A stretch of 64,000 nt of DNA from Meconema thalassinum (taxonomy: Eukaryota > Arthropoda > Insecta > Orthoptera > Tettigoniidae): positions 1,391,670,223-1,391,734,222 of the forward strand of contig OX336388.2 of NCBI GenBank assembly GCA_946902985.2. Direction: 5' to 3'. Under the pieces are notes generated by a model that saw only the letters and a list, made by a program, of their open reading frames with translations, was not told the DNA's origin and searched no databases. The position numbers were made by a program, and so were the translations under genes. Numbering within the stretch: the stretch's first letter is position 1; each line of letters starts with the position of its first letter. This document shows positions 53,850 through 64,000 of this stretch, one piece after another.

Positions 53850-54202
53850 CCAGCCCCAGGCTGTGTCTGTTTGAGACATAAGCCTCGCCACTTAGTCCTT
53901 TCTTCCCACCACCTCTCCGCTGTCACTCTGGTCCAGTCCTCGCCTCTCTTCTTGACACATTCCTCCACTCCTTTCAGCCATTTATCTCTTGGTCTTCCCC
54001 TTGGTCATTTCTTCTGCATCTGCATCTCATGTATCCTCTTGGGAATCTTCTTCTCATCCATTCTCTTTAAGTGTCCATACCACCTCAGTCTTGATGTCTC
54101 AATCCTACCTTGCAAGGGCTCCTCTTTCACCATTTCCCTGACCTTTTCATTCCTCACCCTGTCCCTTCTTGTTACTCCGATCCTACTTCGCAGGAACTTC
54201 AT
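53850..54202 (-). pseudogene. LINE RT C-terminal region
   Basis: MKFLRSRIGVTRRDRVRNEKVREMVKEEP ... LRWYGHLKRMDEKKIPKRIHEMQM then basic sequence in a shifted frame, followed by the (GAT)n tail. It is the last part of the LINE above; two frame breaks. Confidence 0.8.
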
Positions 54203-54217
54203 TTCACCTGCCTGTAT

Positions 54218-55453
54218 TCAGCTTATGTCTCTTTTCTTCATTGTCCATGTTTTTGAAGCATAGGTCAGTATCGGGATATAGTAGCTTCTGTATAACACTT
54301 CCTTGCTTTTTTGTGGGACATCTTTATTCCACACTAAGCTCCTAATGCTTCTCAGAAATGCTTCTGCCTGTCTGCCACGTTCCGTAATCTCTTTGTCATT
54401 TCTCCCATTTTCCTCCACTATACTTCCCAAGTACTTGAGACTTTCCACCTTCTTCAGCTGTCCACCTCCAAGTGTTATCCCACTCATTGGTCTGTCCTTT
54501 TTCCTAGTCGTTAACAGGATCTCACATTTACTGATGTTGAACTTCCATCCGTAGTCTCCCACTGTTTCTTCCCAAGCCTTCAGTTGCTCCTGAATTTCCT
54601 CCTCCTTGTTTCCCCAGACCTTGAGATCATCTGCAAACACCATTGCTTTCATCTTATCTTCTCCTATCTTTCCTGCTATCCCTGTCATTACCTCGTCCAT
54701 AACCACAATAAAGAGAAGGGGTGACAGCGCACTACCCTGTTTCAGGCCACTCATTTGTCTGAACCAGTCTGTTCTTTCCCCTCCAACTTTCACACAACTC
54801 ACACTTCCACAATACATCTCCTTCATTCTGCCTACAGTCCCTTTTTCCACTACCATGTTTTCCATTGCTTTCCAAACCTTCTCCCTACACACACTATCAT
54901 AGGCCTTTTCGATGTCCAGGAAGGCCATCCACAGATCCTCTCCAAATTCGTAGAGGTGTTCCTGGAACTGTCTCACTGAAAATATGAGATCCACTGTTGA
55001 TCTCCCAGGTCTGAATCCATACTGCTCCTCTCTCAATTTTCTCTCCACTTTGGCTCGTATTCTACTTTCTAATATCTTTTCATATATCTTGGCACAGTGA
55101 GGTATAAGTGTGACTCCCCTGTAATTTCTGCACTCCTTTCTGCTTCCTTTCATAAATATTGGGACAATTAATCCTTTCTTCCAATCTTCTGGGGTCTTTT
55201 TCTCCTTCCATATCACCCTCATCACATGGTACAGCCACTGTTTCCCAACCTCCCCTGCTGCCTTCACCATTTCAACACTCACTTCATCCACACCCGGTAC
55301 CCTTCCACCTTTCATCTTGTCTATAGCCATTTCCAGTTCTCTCCAAGTCAGGTCCTTTTCCATTCCTGTGTTGTCTTCTCCATCTTCCAATACATTTTCT
55401 TCCTCCCTATGAACATTTGGATTCAGCAAATCCTCAAAGTACTCTTTCCACAC
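54218..55453 (-). pseudogene. LINE reverse transcriptase
   Basis: A 411-codon minus-strand frame with MWKEYFEDLLNPN at the start, GGRVPGVDEVSVEMVKAAGE (about 50-69), CRNYRGVTLIPHCAKI (about 110), GFRPGRSTVDLIFSVRQ (about 147), catalytic MAFLDIEKAYDSV (about 178), GLKQGSALSPLLF (about 238), active site VFADDLKVWG (about 273) and the thumb ESLKYLGSIVEENG. A stop or frameshift near 54218 separates the C-terminal segment. The RT itself has all key residues. Confidence 0.92.
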
Positions 55454-56484
55454 TGACTTGAGTGTTTCTTTGTTGTGTACCTCATTTCCGTTTTGTCCAT
55501 CATTACCACATCCGCTCGCAGACCTCTTCTCTTACTTTTGACCATCCCATAAAGTACTTTCTTATTTCCTCTGCTGTCTTCCTCCATCATCTCTGTCCAC
55601 TTTACCATCCACTTCTTCCTCTCCTCTGTGACAATCTTGTTTGCTTCTTTCTTCTTTATCTGATAATCTTCCCTTGCCAGATCAGTTCTTTCCTGGAACC
55701 ACACTCGGAAAGCCTTGTTCTTCCTTCCCACAGCTTCTTTTACTCTCTCATTCCACCATGGTGTCTCTTTACACTGCTTTCTGTTGCTTGTTCTTCCACA
55801 TACTGCCACTGCAGCTTCCACCATTGTGTTCTTGAATTGCTTCCATTCCTCTTCCCCTGTTTTAGGATTGTCTGTTGGCATCCTTTCCCTTATTATCTTC
55901 TGGAATTCTTCCTTGACTTCCTTTTCCTTGAGTTTCCAAACTTTGATTCTCCTTTCCTGGTACTCTGTCTTCTTGCTATCCTTAACAACTCCCAGGTACA
56001 TTACAAGTATTCTGTGGTCGCTATCTAAGGCCTCTGATGGTATTACCTTTATATCTCTGACACTTCTCTTCATTTCCCAGTCGTACAGCATGTAATCTAC
56101 TAAAGATTTCTTTGTTAAATCACTGCTGTACCACGTTACCTTGTGGCTTTCTTTCTTCCGGAACCAGGAGTTGCCTACCACTAAACCGTTGCTCTTGCAA
56201 AAATCCAGCAACTTTCTCCCTTCTTCATTCCTGCCACCCCATCCTTCTGCTCCCAATACATTTTCATATCCTTGCCTTTCACTTCCTACATGTGCATTCA
56301 AATCTCCCATGACAATGATGCTCTGACCATTCAACTGCTGTTGTAGCTCCTCCTCAAAGTCTTCCTTCTCTTCAGCTGTACATCCAACTTGAGGGGCGTA
56401 TACCTGGGCTATCTCCAGGCTTCTTCCCTTTACAGTTACTCTGATCATCATCCTGTCACTTATTCCCTTTACCTCTTCCTTCAT
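55423..56484 (-). pseudogene. LINE endonuclease (N-terminally truncated)
   Basis: About 350 codons on the minus strand. The start of the domain is missing at the truncation point. Seen: IAQVYAPQVGC (about residue 28), MGDLNAHVGSE with catalytic GDLN (about 62), LLDFCKSNGLVVGNSWFRKKES (about 93), LVDYMLYD (about 128), SDHRILVMYL with the terminal SDH (about 158), then a charged linker with TPWWNERVKEAVGRKN (about 245). A frameshift near 55440-55455 separates it from the RT frame, which would otherwise be continuous. Confidence 0.9.
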
Positions 56485-56492
56485 CCACAATT

Positions 56493-57309
56493 ATTATTCA
56501 TCATTACACAAGGTATTTACGCTAATTTAAGTATTCTACTTGGTTCATCACTCCTGAAGTGTTACCTCTATTACGGTACGTATGTTGTTTTGCTTTGAAC
56601 ATTTATGCTTGAAGACGGGCTATTATTTTATGTAATTTCTTAATTTATTCCACTAATATGTATCGGTTTTCCAATATTTGCATTATTCATGTAAATTTTA
56701 GATGGTTGGCTACAGAAAATACTGAAACATGTTTTACAAAACGCTTTAACTCACAAATTTCGTTACATATTTTTGCAAATCTTACAAGTTTCTATTTTTT
56801 AGTAATGTTCCTTTGGGCTATTTTTTATTTTTCAAACAAAACAGTGTTAATGTTTGCACTGCACAACACAACTGGTCACTAAAAACAAGTATTTCCACCC
56901 TTAGCGTCTATGACAGCTTGTATAACGGAGCAAGTTAGATCTGACCTTCCAAAGCGCATGTGCGTCCACGTGCATTACGCCATCCCCCCCGCCAGGATTC
57001 TTAGTCAACCAGTGAGCGCATACTTCGCCACGCGCTAGTTAGATGTTGCCAATTAGTCATTCTTCCCAGAACCTTCGCAGAGTACAGATGATCTCAAGGC
57101 ATGCGATGCAAAACGGAGCGGTTCTGTTCTTTGACAAGCACGGCAACAAGCTTGCTGTCAGCAGTGTGTGCAGTTGGTGCGCTCTCAGTTCACCACGTGC
57201 TACCTTCTTTGAGTTGAGTTTTTACAGCAAAGAGGGGAAATCGTGCGCGCTTAGTAATCCCACCACTTCCCCGCCTTGACGAGACTCCGCCATGACAGGC
57301 CAGGTCTAA
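56493..57309. other. unassigned sequence
   Basis: No coding region is recognised. Confidence 0.4.
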
Positions 57310-57585
57310 CCTGCCACGCTATAAACGCTCAGGCATACTGTTCACAACTCGTCGAATGACATATGCCGGGATGCGATCCCATTCCTCCAGCAGCAATGTT
57401 CTCAGTTGTGCCAAGGTGGTGGGGTCACACTGTCTGACGTTCTTTCCAAGCATATCTCGTACATGTTCGATGGGGTTTAAGTCAGGACTCTAAGATTAAA
57501 GCGACTCTCGTCAGTGAAGAGAATAGAGGCCCACTGCTCGTGTTCAACAAATGCCAGTTGTTATTCCTAGAATAACAATAAGCGA
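57310..57585 (-). pseudogene. Tc1-like transposase fragment with internal deletion
   Basis: Minus strand: HEQWASILFTDESRFNL (first catalytic aspartate in TDES) is joined almost directly to SPDLNPIEHVRDMLGKNVR (third acidic residue in NPIEH), then TLLLEEWDRIPAYVIRRVV and NSMPERL, stop. About 80-100 codons that should carry the second aspartate are missing at about 57493. No inverted repeats were found around it. Confidence 0.85.
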
Positions 57586-58004
57586 GCGGCAACATTCATA
57601 ACCCTTAAATGCTTACAGTGCGCTTCCCGCTATCGAATATTGGGTAATTGGTGGTAATAAACCACCCTAAGAAATGTCATATTATCAATTACTATTCACG
57701 GATGTTTCAGATGTTTGTTCTAATGCGTGAAAAGCTTTTAAAATGTTATTACATCTTTTTCATGGCTAATTTTATACCATTTATATTACATTTTTAACTG
57801 TTCCACTTTTTATGCCGGTCTGTGTATTACTCCGTCGATAAAGCTTGCCTTTCAACGCGTGTATTTAACTAGTTAATTTGTCAGTGAATTCAGTGAATTT
57901 TCTGCAAGTAGCTTATAATGTGCCAGATGACGAAAGGTCAGGAGAGTATTCTACCATCCATCTCGCACTGTGCCACTAGCATTTTTTTTTTTGGCAGTTG
58001 GTCC

Positions 58005-58220
58005 TGGTTCGATTTTTGGCTCAGCCAAGAAATTTTAATTTTGGTCTGAGGGATGGAACAACGCACACTAAACCTCGTGAGGCAAAACTGAGAAGAGGAG
58101 GGTTCGCTTCCCATCTTAGCCATCATGGAAGTGGTTTCCGCACTTCTACTCCAGGCAAATACCGGGATGGTTCCTAATTTAATCCCAATCCTCATCTGAA
58201 CTTCTTGCATTTCAATAGGG
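58005..58220 (+). mobile_element. tRNA-derived SINE, diverged
   Basis: A B-box-like GGTTCGATTTTTGG (about 58006) is followed by AATTTTAA, GGATGGAA, ACTAAACCTCGTGAGGCAA and CTGAGAAG, the same order as 21348-21430. Confidence 0.7.
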
Positions 58221-58759
58221 ATTTGCCAATAGGCTTTCAATAGCTTGTCTCAATTCTGCTTCCTTATATGTAGGCCTATACATGCAATAAATGAGTATGG
58301 TACTTATCAAAAATAAAGAAATAATAAGCTGATATGTACCCTACTATTCTATTTCTCTCCTACTCCTAAATCCTTCTCTGAACTCTCATACCAGAATGGT
58401 CTGCATTTTTGGACTAATTATAAAAATGTAGCCTACAAGAAGAAATGAACATGTTTCTGTTCTTATGCATTTTATATGATGCTTTAAAAAATCAATCTAG
58501 AAGAGCTAATTTAAGTTAACTTCACTACCAGAATACTGCTTAAGAGTTAAGACTGTTGAGGACTGATGACCAAGATGTCCCTAACTTGAGCAAGGACTGC
58601 TTCACAACTTTATGTAAAATGTAAAGGGCCTTTACGTAGTTTGGATCATTTGCGTACGTGTTACAAGGATGTGTGTGCTGACTTTTTGGTGTTAAATGAT
58701 ATAGGTTGGCAACACCAAAAGTGGCGGCCATGTTGGTTTTCTAGTAACTTATTTAAGGT
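58221..58759. other. 3' flank of the Penelope-like element, unassigned
   Basis: A 63-codon minus-strand frame (58540-58731) follows the GIY-YIG region; it has no recognised motif and is probably 3' untranslated sequence. Confidence 0.4.
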
Positions 58760-60440
58760 GTCCCAGACTATATTCGGGCAAAATCATCCACTCCTTGGAA
58801 CATGACATCATGGCCATGTGTTAAAGCGCGAGCAACAGCTGATTTATCAGGTTGAATGAGCCTGATACATCTATTATGTTCCTTAATGGGAGAGCATATC
58901 ATTCTCGAAGTCTGCCCGATATAAACCTTGCCACAAGTACAGGGAACTCTGTAGATACCCGGTTGTTGCTATTTAGGCAAACTGTCCTCGGTTGATCGCA
59001 GGAGTTGTCTAATCTTAACAGAAGTTCCAAATACAGTCCATTTGTTGTACCTACGTAGGATTTTAACAATACGATCCGTCGTGTTATGTATGTACGGTAG
59101 GTAAGCAGTTCCTCTTACATCTTTCTTATCAATGGACGTCCTATTATTATCCGTTGGTTTCAGAACCGTAGAAATCAAAGCTTTGCTATAACCGTTGCTC
59201 TCAAAGGTGGTTCTCAAGGTATTAATTTCTTCTTGTAAAGAAGACACTTCACAAATCCTCCTAGCCCTGGTAGTTAGGAGTTGTAAGGATACCATGTTTC
59301 TGGGCAGGGTGATGGAGAGAATTTGCGTGGAGATATCTATTGGTGTGTGTTGGCTTACGATAAACGCTGTGTCCTAAAGATCCATCCTCTTTATTGGTGA
59401 CGAGAACATCCAAAAAAGGTAATTTGCCGCCAGATTCCTTTTCCATGGTGAAACAAATAGAAGGGTGCTGGAGATTAAGGTGATCCAGGAAATGGCTAAG
59501 ATTTTCCTCACCTTCCGTCCAAACAACGAACGTATCATCCACATAACGCCACCAGATCTTCGGTTTGAAAGAAGCCGACGACAAATTTTTCTCTTCAAAG
59601 TTCTCCATGAAGAAATTAGCCAGAACAGGAGAGAGAGGACTACCCATGGCCACACCATCAGTCTGCTCATAATAATTCCCATTCCATAGAAAGTAGGAGG
59701 AGGTCATGCAGTGATAAAAAAAGTCTTATGATGGTCTTCAGTATTAAAGCCATGAATGAGAGACATAACACCATCAATAGGTACTAATATAAAGGGAACA
59801 GGTCTCGTAAACAGAGACACCACATCGAGACTCACTAAGATATCACCCGGCCGAAGTGTTATAGCTTTCAACTTTTCAACCAAGTGTGTGGAATCCTTAA
59901 TGTACGAAGGGGTGTTACCCAGAAGCGGCAGAAGTAGTCTACCTAAGTATTTGGAAGGGGCATACGTAGGAGAACCAATCGTACTAACAATAGATCTAAG
60001 AGGAACACCTTCCTTATTTATTTTAGGAAGACCATACAATCTTGGAGGAATAGCATCCCCTGGAAGGAGAGTCTTCGCTGCATCTTCCAGAATAGAAGAT
60101 TGCTTGATCAATTTGACGGTGACATTTGAGTAGCGAGTAGTAGGATCACGACTATTAATCCTATATACAGGATCTGATAACAAAGACGAGATCTTGTAAC
60201 CATAATCATCCTTATCCATCACCACTGTCGCGTTACCCTCGTCAGCGGGGAGAACGATAATATCAGAATTGTCCCTTAGATCTTTAAGCGCCCGGCTTTC
60301 GCCTTGTTTTAAGTTGGTGTTAGGTGGCTTAGCGGTCTTGAGAACTCTGGTTCATTCTTTTCTGGCTTCCTTGTCCTCTTCAGGTGTGAGGTAATGTACC
60401 GAGGATTCTATAGATGTAATTAAGTTCCTCAATTGGAATT
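58760..60440 (-). pseudogene. Penelope-like element RT with GIY-YIG endonuclease
   Basis: A minus-strand Penelope-like ORF, 5'-truncated near 60440. In order: DIIVLPADEGNATVVMDKDDY (about 60260-60200), PPRLYGLPKINKEGVPLRSIVS (about 60060), GDILVSLDVVSLF (palm, about 59840), GVAMGSPLSPVLANFFME (about 59640), active site WWRYVDDTFVVW (about 59550), LPFLDVLV, then GIYRVPCTCGKVYIGQTSR (about 58960-58900), the GIY-YIG nuclease that nicks target DNA. An early stop near 60345, frameshifts near 59710 and 59280 and an in-frame stop at 58969-58971 make it inactive. No hammerhead was found directly downstream, unlike at 50.3 kb. Confidence 0.9.
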
Positions 60441-60449
60441 CCTCTAGGC

Positions 60450-60757
60450 GCTAAAGGTAAAAGCTGCACTTCACAAATCCTACATCTTACTCAGCATATT
60501 GAAGATGGATTCCAGAACCGGAAGATCACAGGGGCAGTCTTCATTGACTTAACAGCTGCTTATGACACAGTCAATCATTACTTACTGCTGAATAAACTCT
60601 ACTTGATGACAAAGGACTATAAATTAACTGAAATAGTCAGGTGTCTTCTTCAAAATCGTAGATTCTTTGTAGACTTTCAAGGGCAGCACAGCCGTTGAAG
60701 GAATCAAAGAAATGGACTGCCTCAAGGTAGTGTTCTGGCTCCTATCCTCTCTAACAT
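60450..60757 (+). pseudogene. LINE reverse transcriptase fragment (Jockey/CR1-like)
   Basis: Plus strand: TSQILHLTQHIEDGFQNRKI, TGAVFIDLTAAYDTVNHYLLLNKL (catalytic aspartates), then after a stop NGLPQGSVLAPILSN. It breaks off at TA where the pogo element starts and does not resume after 61700. Confidence 0.82.
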
Positions 60758-60758
60758 A

Positions 60759-61700
60759 CCGTATATACTCGAATACCACCCACACATTTTTAAACAAATT
60801 CGGACGTGAAAAATTGGGGTGCGGGTCTTATTTGAGTCATCCTGATTTTAAAGATTTAAATTGCCCGCCACGCGCGATGTCGGGTGTTGCGAGTATCCGC
60901 TAGATGGTGCTAGCCTTCTTCCGGCTATCACATTGTTTTACCGTAAGCAGGCGGCGTCATACAGTCTCGCGCACGTTTTCCGAGTGTAAACATGAGTTCT
61001 ACGAAGCGTTTGCGGTCGTTTACTGTGAGTGAGAAGCTGAAAGTTGTGAGGGAAGCTGAAATTATTGGAAATCGTGCCGCCGGTAGGAAATATGATATTG
61101 ACGAGTCATGTATTCGAGATTGGAGAAAGAAAAAAAAAACGTGTTGCAAACAAGTAGTGGTGCTTGTAGAGCTTTCCGCGGACTGAGTGTACAGTTTCCG
61201 GAAATTGAAAAACAACTTTATAAATACGTAACAGAAAGGCGGGAATTGGGAAATGGGGTGTCGACCGAAATGTGTCAAAGGCTTACAGATCGCAAAGGAA
61301 CTTTCTACGGTAGGGTTTAAAGGAAGCCGAGGATGGATTCAAAATTTTTATAAAAGAAATGGGTTGAGCATACAAAGGCGTACCTCAATTTCGCAGTGTC
61401 TTCCTGGTGCCTATGAAGAAAAGTTACTTTCCTTTCAGCGTCACATAATTCAGTTGCGGAAGGCAAATTCATATTTGCTTTCCCAAATTGGTAAAGCAGA
61501 TCAGACGCCAGTCTACTTTGAAATGCCACTGGACAGTACTGTGAATGTTAAGGGATCTAAAAGTGTGACTATCAGAACAGGTGGTAATGAGAAACAACGG
61601 TGCACGGTAATGTTGTGTATACTCGCTGATGGAACCAAACTTCTGCCGTACGTTGTTCTCAAGCGAAAGACGCTTCCACAGGGTGTCGAGCGATGACCTT
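60759..61700 (+). pseudogene. pogo-like transposase, 3'-truncated
   Basis: This begins at a TA (60757-60758) with CCGTATATACTCGAATA, the family's terminal sequence. The transposase starts at 60992: RSFTVSEKLKVVREAEIIGNRAAGRKYDIDESCIRDWRK is a CENP-B/pogo helix-turn-helix. A frameshift in the A-run at 61128-61139 and another near 61255-61320 separate it from FKGSRGWIQNFYKRNGLS (second DNA-binding domain) and KADQTPVYFEMPLDSTVN ... MLCILADGTKLLPYVVLKRK (first half of the DDE nuclease, with the aspartate in ADQT). The remainder of the nuclease and the right terminus are missing, so it is dead. Confidence 0.88.
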
Positions 61701-63551
61701 TTTTCAAATTCCCGTATTTCCCGTACGAAAATCCACCAAATTCCCGTATATTTATAACTCTCTAAGACTTCGAGTTCGCATACCGAATGGCTGAAAAATG
61801 AATCATAAAGCGCGAATCAAGATTTTCTGGCGTAAGTGTAACTGCATTTTTGGAGATCCTTCCGCAACCAACGGGTTATGGCGAGATTTAGGTCTAATCC
61901 GTAGCGTGAGCAAAGCGCGCGCGCGCGCGAGTGAATTCTCTCGCAGATACCGTTTATCTGAGGAGAGCTGATATAAATGAATGTTTTACTGAGGAGGGTT
62001 GAGAGAGTAGAGAATAGAAGTGTCACATAATAAATGTTTACGGGTAGTGACTGAATTGTATGTTACCGTAACCGTATAGAGCTTCCACGAGTTCAAATGA
62101 CACCGAAGCTTATGCATAGGGAACTTCCGGTCCGCGAATCTCCATTTGATTTTCATTGGCAGTGAATCGTTCGTTCGCGATTATCTTCTTTATTATTTCG
62201 GATAGTGGTTTTGTTTTTAGGCGTTCAACGTATGAAATAAGAACTGGAGGGTTGGCCTTTCATGAATATTCCAAAGACAAGTGTCTCCTAAAAGAGTAAT
62301 TAGTAAAACTTCACATCAGAGACGACCATAACAAACAGCTTGCCTACAAAGTGTGCGATTTGCACATTTCAAACGGCATTTCTTAGACTACAATATTTAA
62401 GTTGGTACAAATTAAATATGTTATATGTGAGAATATTATTATAATTTGCTTCCGGTTGTTATATTAGTATATTATGCATTAACGTGACCCGTTTAAATGC
62501 TAAATTGTGACGGAAGCTACGAGTTATAGGCTATTCGCCGTACCGGTAGGCCTATATTTACTAACGCATCGTTTCTTCTTTAATATTTATTTAATCATTA
62601 TAATTATAATAGCTTATCTTCAACCCTCATTTAACCAAAAATCAGTTTATAATTCTATACATATTCCAGGTATTTCAAGAAAGCGATATTTGATAGCACA
62701 TGCGGTTCCACATTAAAATCCAACCGTGCCTAGTTTTCAGTATCTATGGAAAATATTACCGTAAGTTAATAAACCAAACAACTGGCGACAATTTTTTAAA
62801 TGCTCATTTACATCTTCACCCTAGTCTACGTAATCACTGAAAGGGTAAGGGGGTTATGACCTCAATTTCACAAACGAACGAACCTCATTTTGCATGAATT
62901 ATGGAACCCGAATCCTAATGGAGGTATGGATTGTCTGCATTTAGAAATATGTTAGTCAATAATTTAAAACAAGATGCCAGAAAACTAAATACAAAAATCT
63001 GCGTGCCTACTACGGTGTAAAGTTGCTCCGTGAAAAAAATACACCTCGCCAAGATTACACGACGTGCATACAGTTAAATACTATCATCCAAACACTTTCT
63101 CTGTCACGATCTTATAAGCAATTCAAACATAAACTGCTGTAATTTACGGGAAAATGGGCAACATTTAGAGACTACGAGTGTTGTATGTGGCACAACGTTA
63201 GCTAACATTTCGCGTCATTAATACATAAGGAATGAACACATGCAGCGCTTTCTCACTGCACACAGCTGAAGATCATATTCTTGGTGCATTTTACGTTCTC
63301 TTAATAACAATAATTTGTTTAGTTACATGCAACGAAAATTGTAGTACACAGTTCCCATTGCTTCCAATACCTGACTACTAAACCAGAAAATGGTAATGCA
63401 TAAACATACGCCAGTGGCGCGTCCTATGGCAAATGAAAGATCGAAAGAAAATGTAAGCTCTATAGGAGCACGGAACAAGACGATACGATTTTCTACTCTA
63501 CTGAAAGTAGTCAAAATTCCCTTTGTAATAATGACTAATAATCCTGGGGTT
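61701..63551. other. unassigned sequence with a short (GC)n
   Basis: An alternating CG tract lies at about 61916-61929. No coding region is recognised. Confidence 0.45.
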
Positions 63552-63563
63552 ATGTAGTAATAA

Positions 63564-63805
63564 TAATGATCGTGTGGCCTCCGGAGAGACCTAGTGCAGA
63601 TCTTTCTAGTTGACGCCCGTCGGCGACCTGCGCGTCGTAATGAGGATGAAATGATGATGAAGACGGCACATACACCCAGTCCCCGAGACACGGTCATTAA
63701 CCCCAGGAGATTAAAATCCCTGATGGCTCGGCCGGGAATCGAACCCGAGGCACTTTGGGCCAAAGTCTAGCGCGCTAACCATTTAGCCACAGAGCCGGAC
63801 GGGTC
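63564..63805 (-). mobile_element. tRNA-derived SINE with intact promoter boxes
   Basis: The minus-strand copy is flanked by a perfect 12-bp duplication, ATGTAGTAATAA (63552-63563 and 63806-63817). The head reads GGCTCTGTGGCTAAATGG, TTAGCGCGC (A box) and GGGTTCGATTCCC (B box), then CAGGGATTTTAATCTCC and a body ending in an ATT-rich tail. The best preserved SINE in the window. Confidence 0.92.
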
Positions 63806-63817
63806 ATGTAGTAATAA

Positions 63818-64000
63818 GATGTAACCCACCCACTATCCCTTTTTAGATCACGACTTTTATAGTAAAAGTGTGTCCGCTATTACACGCGTAAATTATGGGA
63901 CAAATACAGTATTGCTAACCCCATGAATTCAGTACTGACAGCCTTCCTGTCACTATGCCCCGCTTTTCCTCTCCGCAAACCACGGTCGCCACATAACGAG
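63818..64000. other. unassigned sequence
   Basis: Nothing recognised. Confidence 0.4.

Larger units (their letters stand above)
53826..56484 (-). mobile_element. RTE-like LINE, second family, 5'-truncated
   Basis: A 2659-bp minus-strand LINE between CCACAATT copies (53818-53825 and 56485-56492). Its 3' tail is (GAT)n at 53826-53838. It encodes most of the endonuclease, the RT and a C-terminal region, and is clearly related to but distinct from the copies at 4.4 and 22.3 kb. Confidence 0.9.

Noticed and set aside
55462..56095. Plus-strand frames of up to 188 codons over the 54-56 kb LINE
   Set aside because: The true coding strand is minus, with clear endonuclease and RT motifs; these are antisense.
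58557..58600. CTGATGA on the plus strand near the Penelope ORF as a hammerhead
   Set aside because: No GAAAC or stem II follows within a plausible distance.

Overview
This window is insect-like nuclear DNA, AT-rich and very dense in transposable elements. It lies almost wholly inside introns of one host gene on the minus strand, casein kinase I gamma (Drosophila gilgamesh, gish). Two exons of that gene can be read: 48027-48175 and 13639-13719. They are adjacent in the protein, in matching phase 0, and separated by a 34.3-kb intron. No other host coding sequence was recognised. Huge introns, RTE-like LINEs, tRNA-derived SINEs, Penelope-like elements with hammerhead ribozymes and Helitrons suggest a large-genome insect, perhaps an orthopteroid. 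The species is inference only.

Layout. 0.6-3.5 kb: a decayed RTE LINE split by a 687-bp TTAA-flanked element. 3.9-5.8 kb: an internally deleted Tc1-like element and a young 5'-truncated LINE. 6.8-11.6 kb: a LINE endonuclease gene split by a 3.4-kb LINE with a (GAA)n tail. 11.7-12.9 kb: an inverted pair of SINE-like copies. 13.6 kb: gish exon. 17.0-19.4 kb: a Penelope-type foldback holding a LINE stub and a 1.24-kb non-autonomous Helitron with seven internal tandem units. 21.3-24.7 kb: a SINE and two more copies of the young LINE. 25.1-29.2 kb: a hAT element holding a foldback with two outward-facing hammerhead ribozymes, which itself holds a mariner. 31.2-40.0 kb: a complete Ty3/gypsy LTR retrotransposon with equal-length 1594-bp LTRs and gag and pol in one frame across a single UGA. 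40.5-41.2 kb: two small Penelope-type insertions, one with a hammerhead. 48.0 kb: gish exon. 48.2-49.7 kb: a LINE split by a solo LTR. 50.2-50.6 kb: the end of a Penelope-like ORF with a hammerhead. 52.4-53.4 kb: a long-TIR element. 53.8-56.5 kb: a further LINE. 57-61.7 kb: Tc1, SINE, Penelope-like RT/GIY-YIG, LINE RT and pogo remnants. 63.6 kb: a SINE.

Most genes here are mobile-element genes. Only the LTR element looks structurally complete. Many insertions are delimited by target-site duplications read directly, and in three cases removing the insert restores the interrupted reading frame, so the order of nesting is well supported. The most notable biology is the repeated association of hammerhead ribozyme cores with Penelope-type foldbacks, the UGA-CUA gag/pol junction, and the tandem array inside the Helitron.
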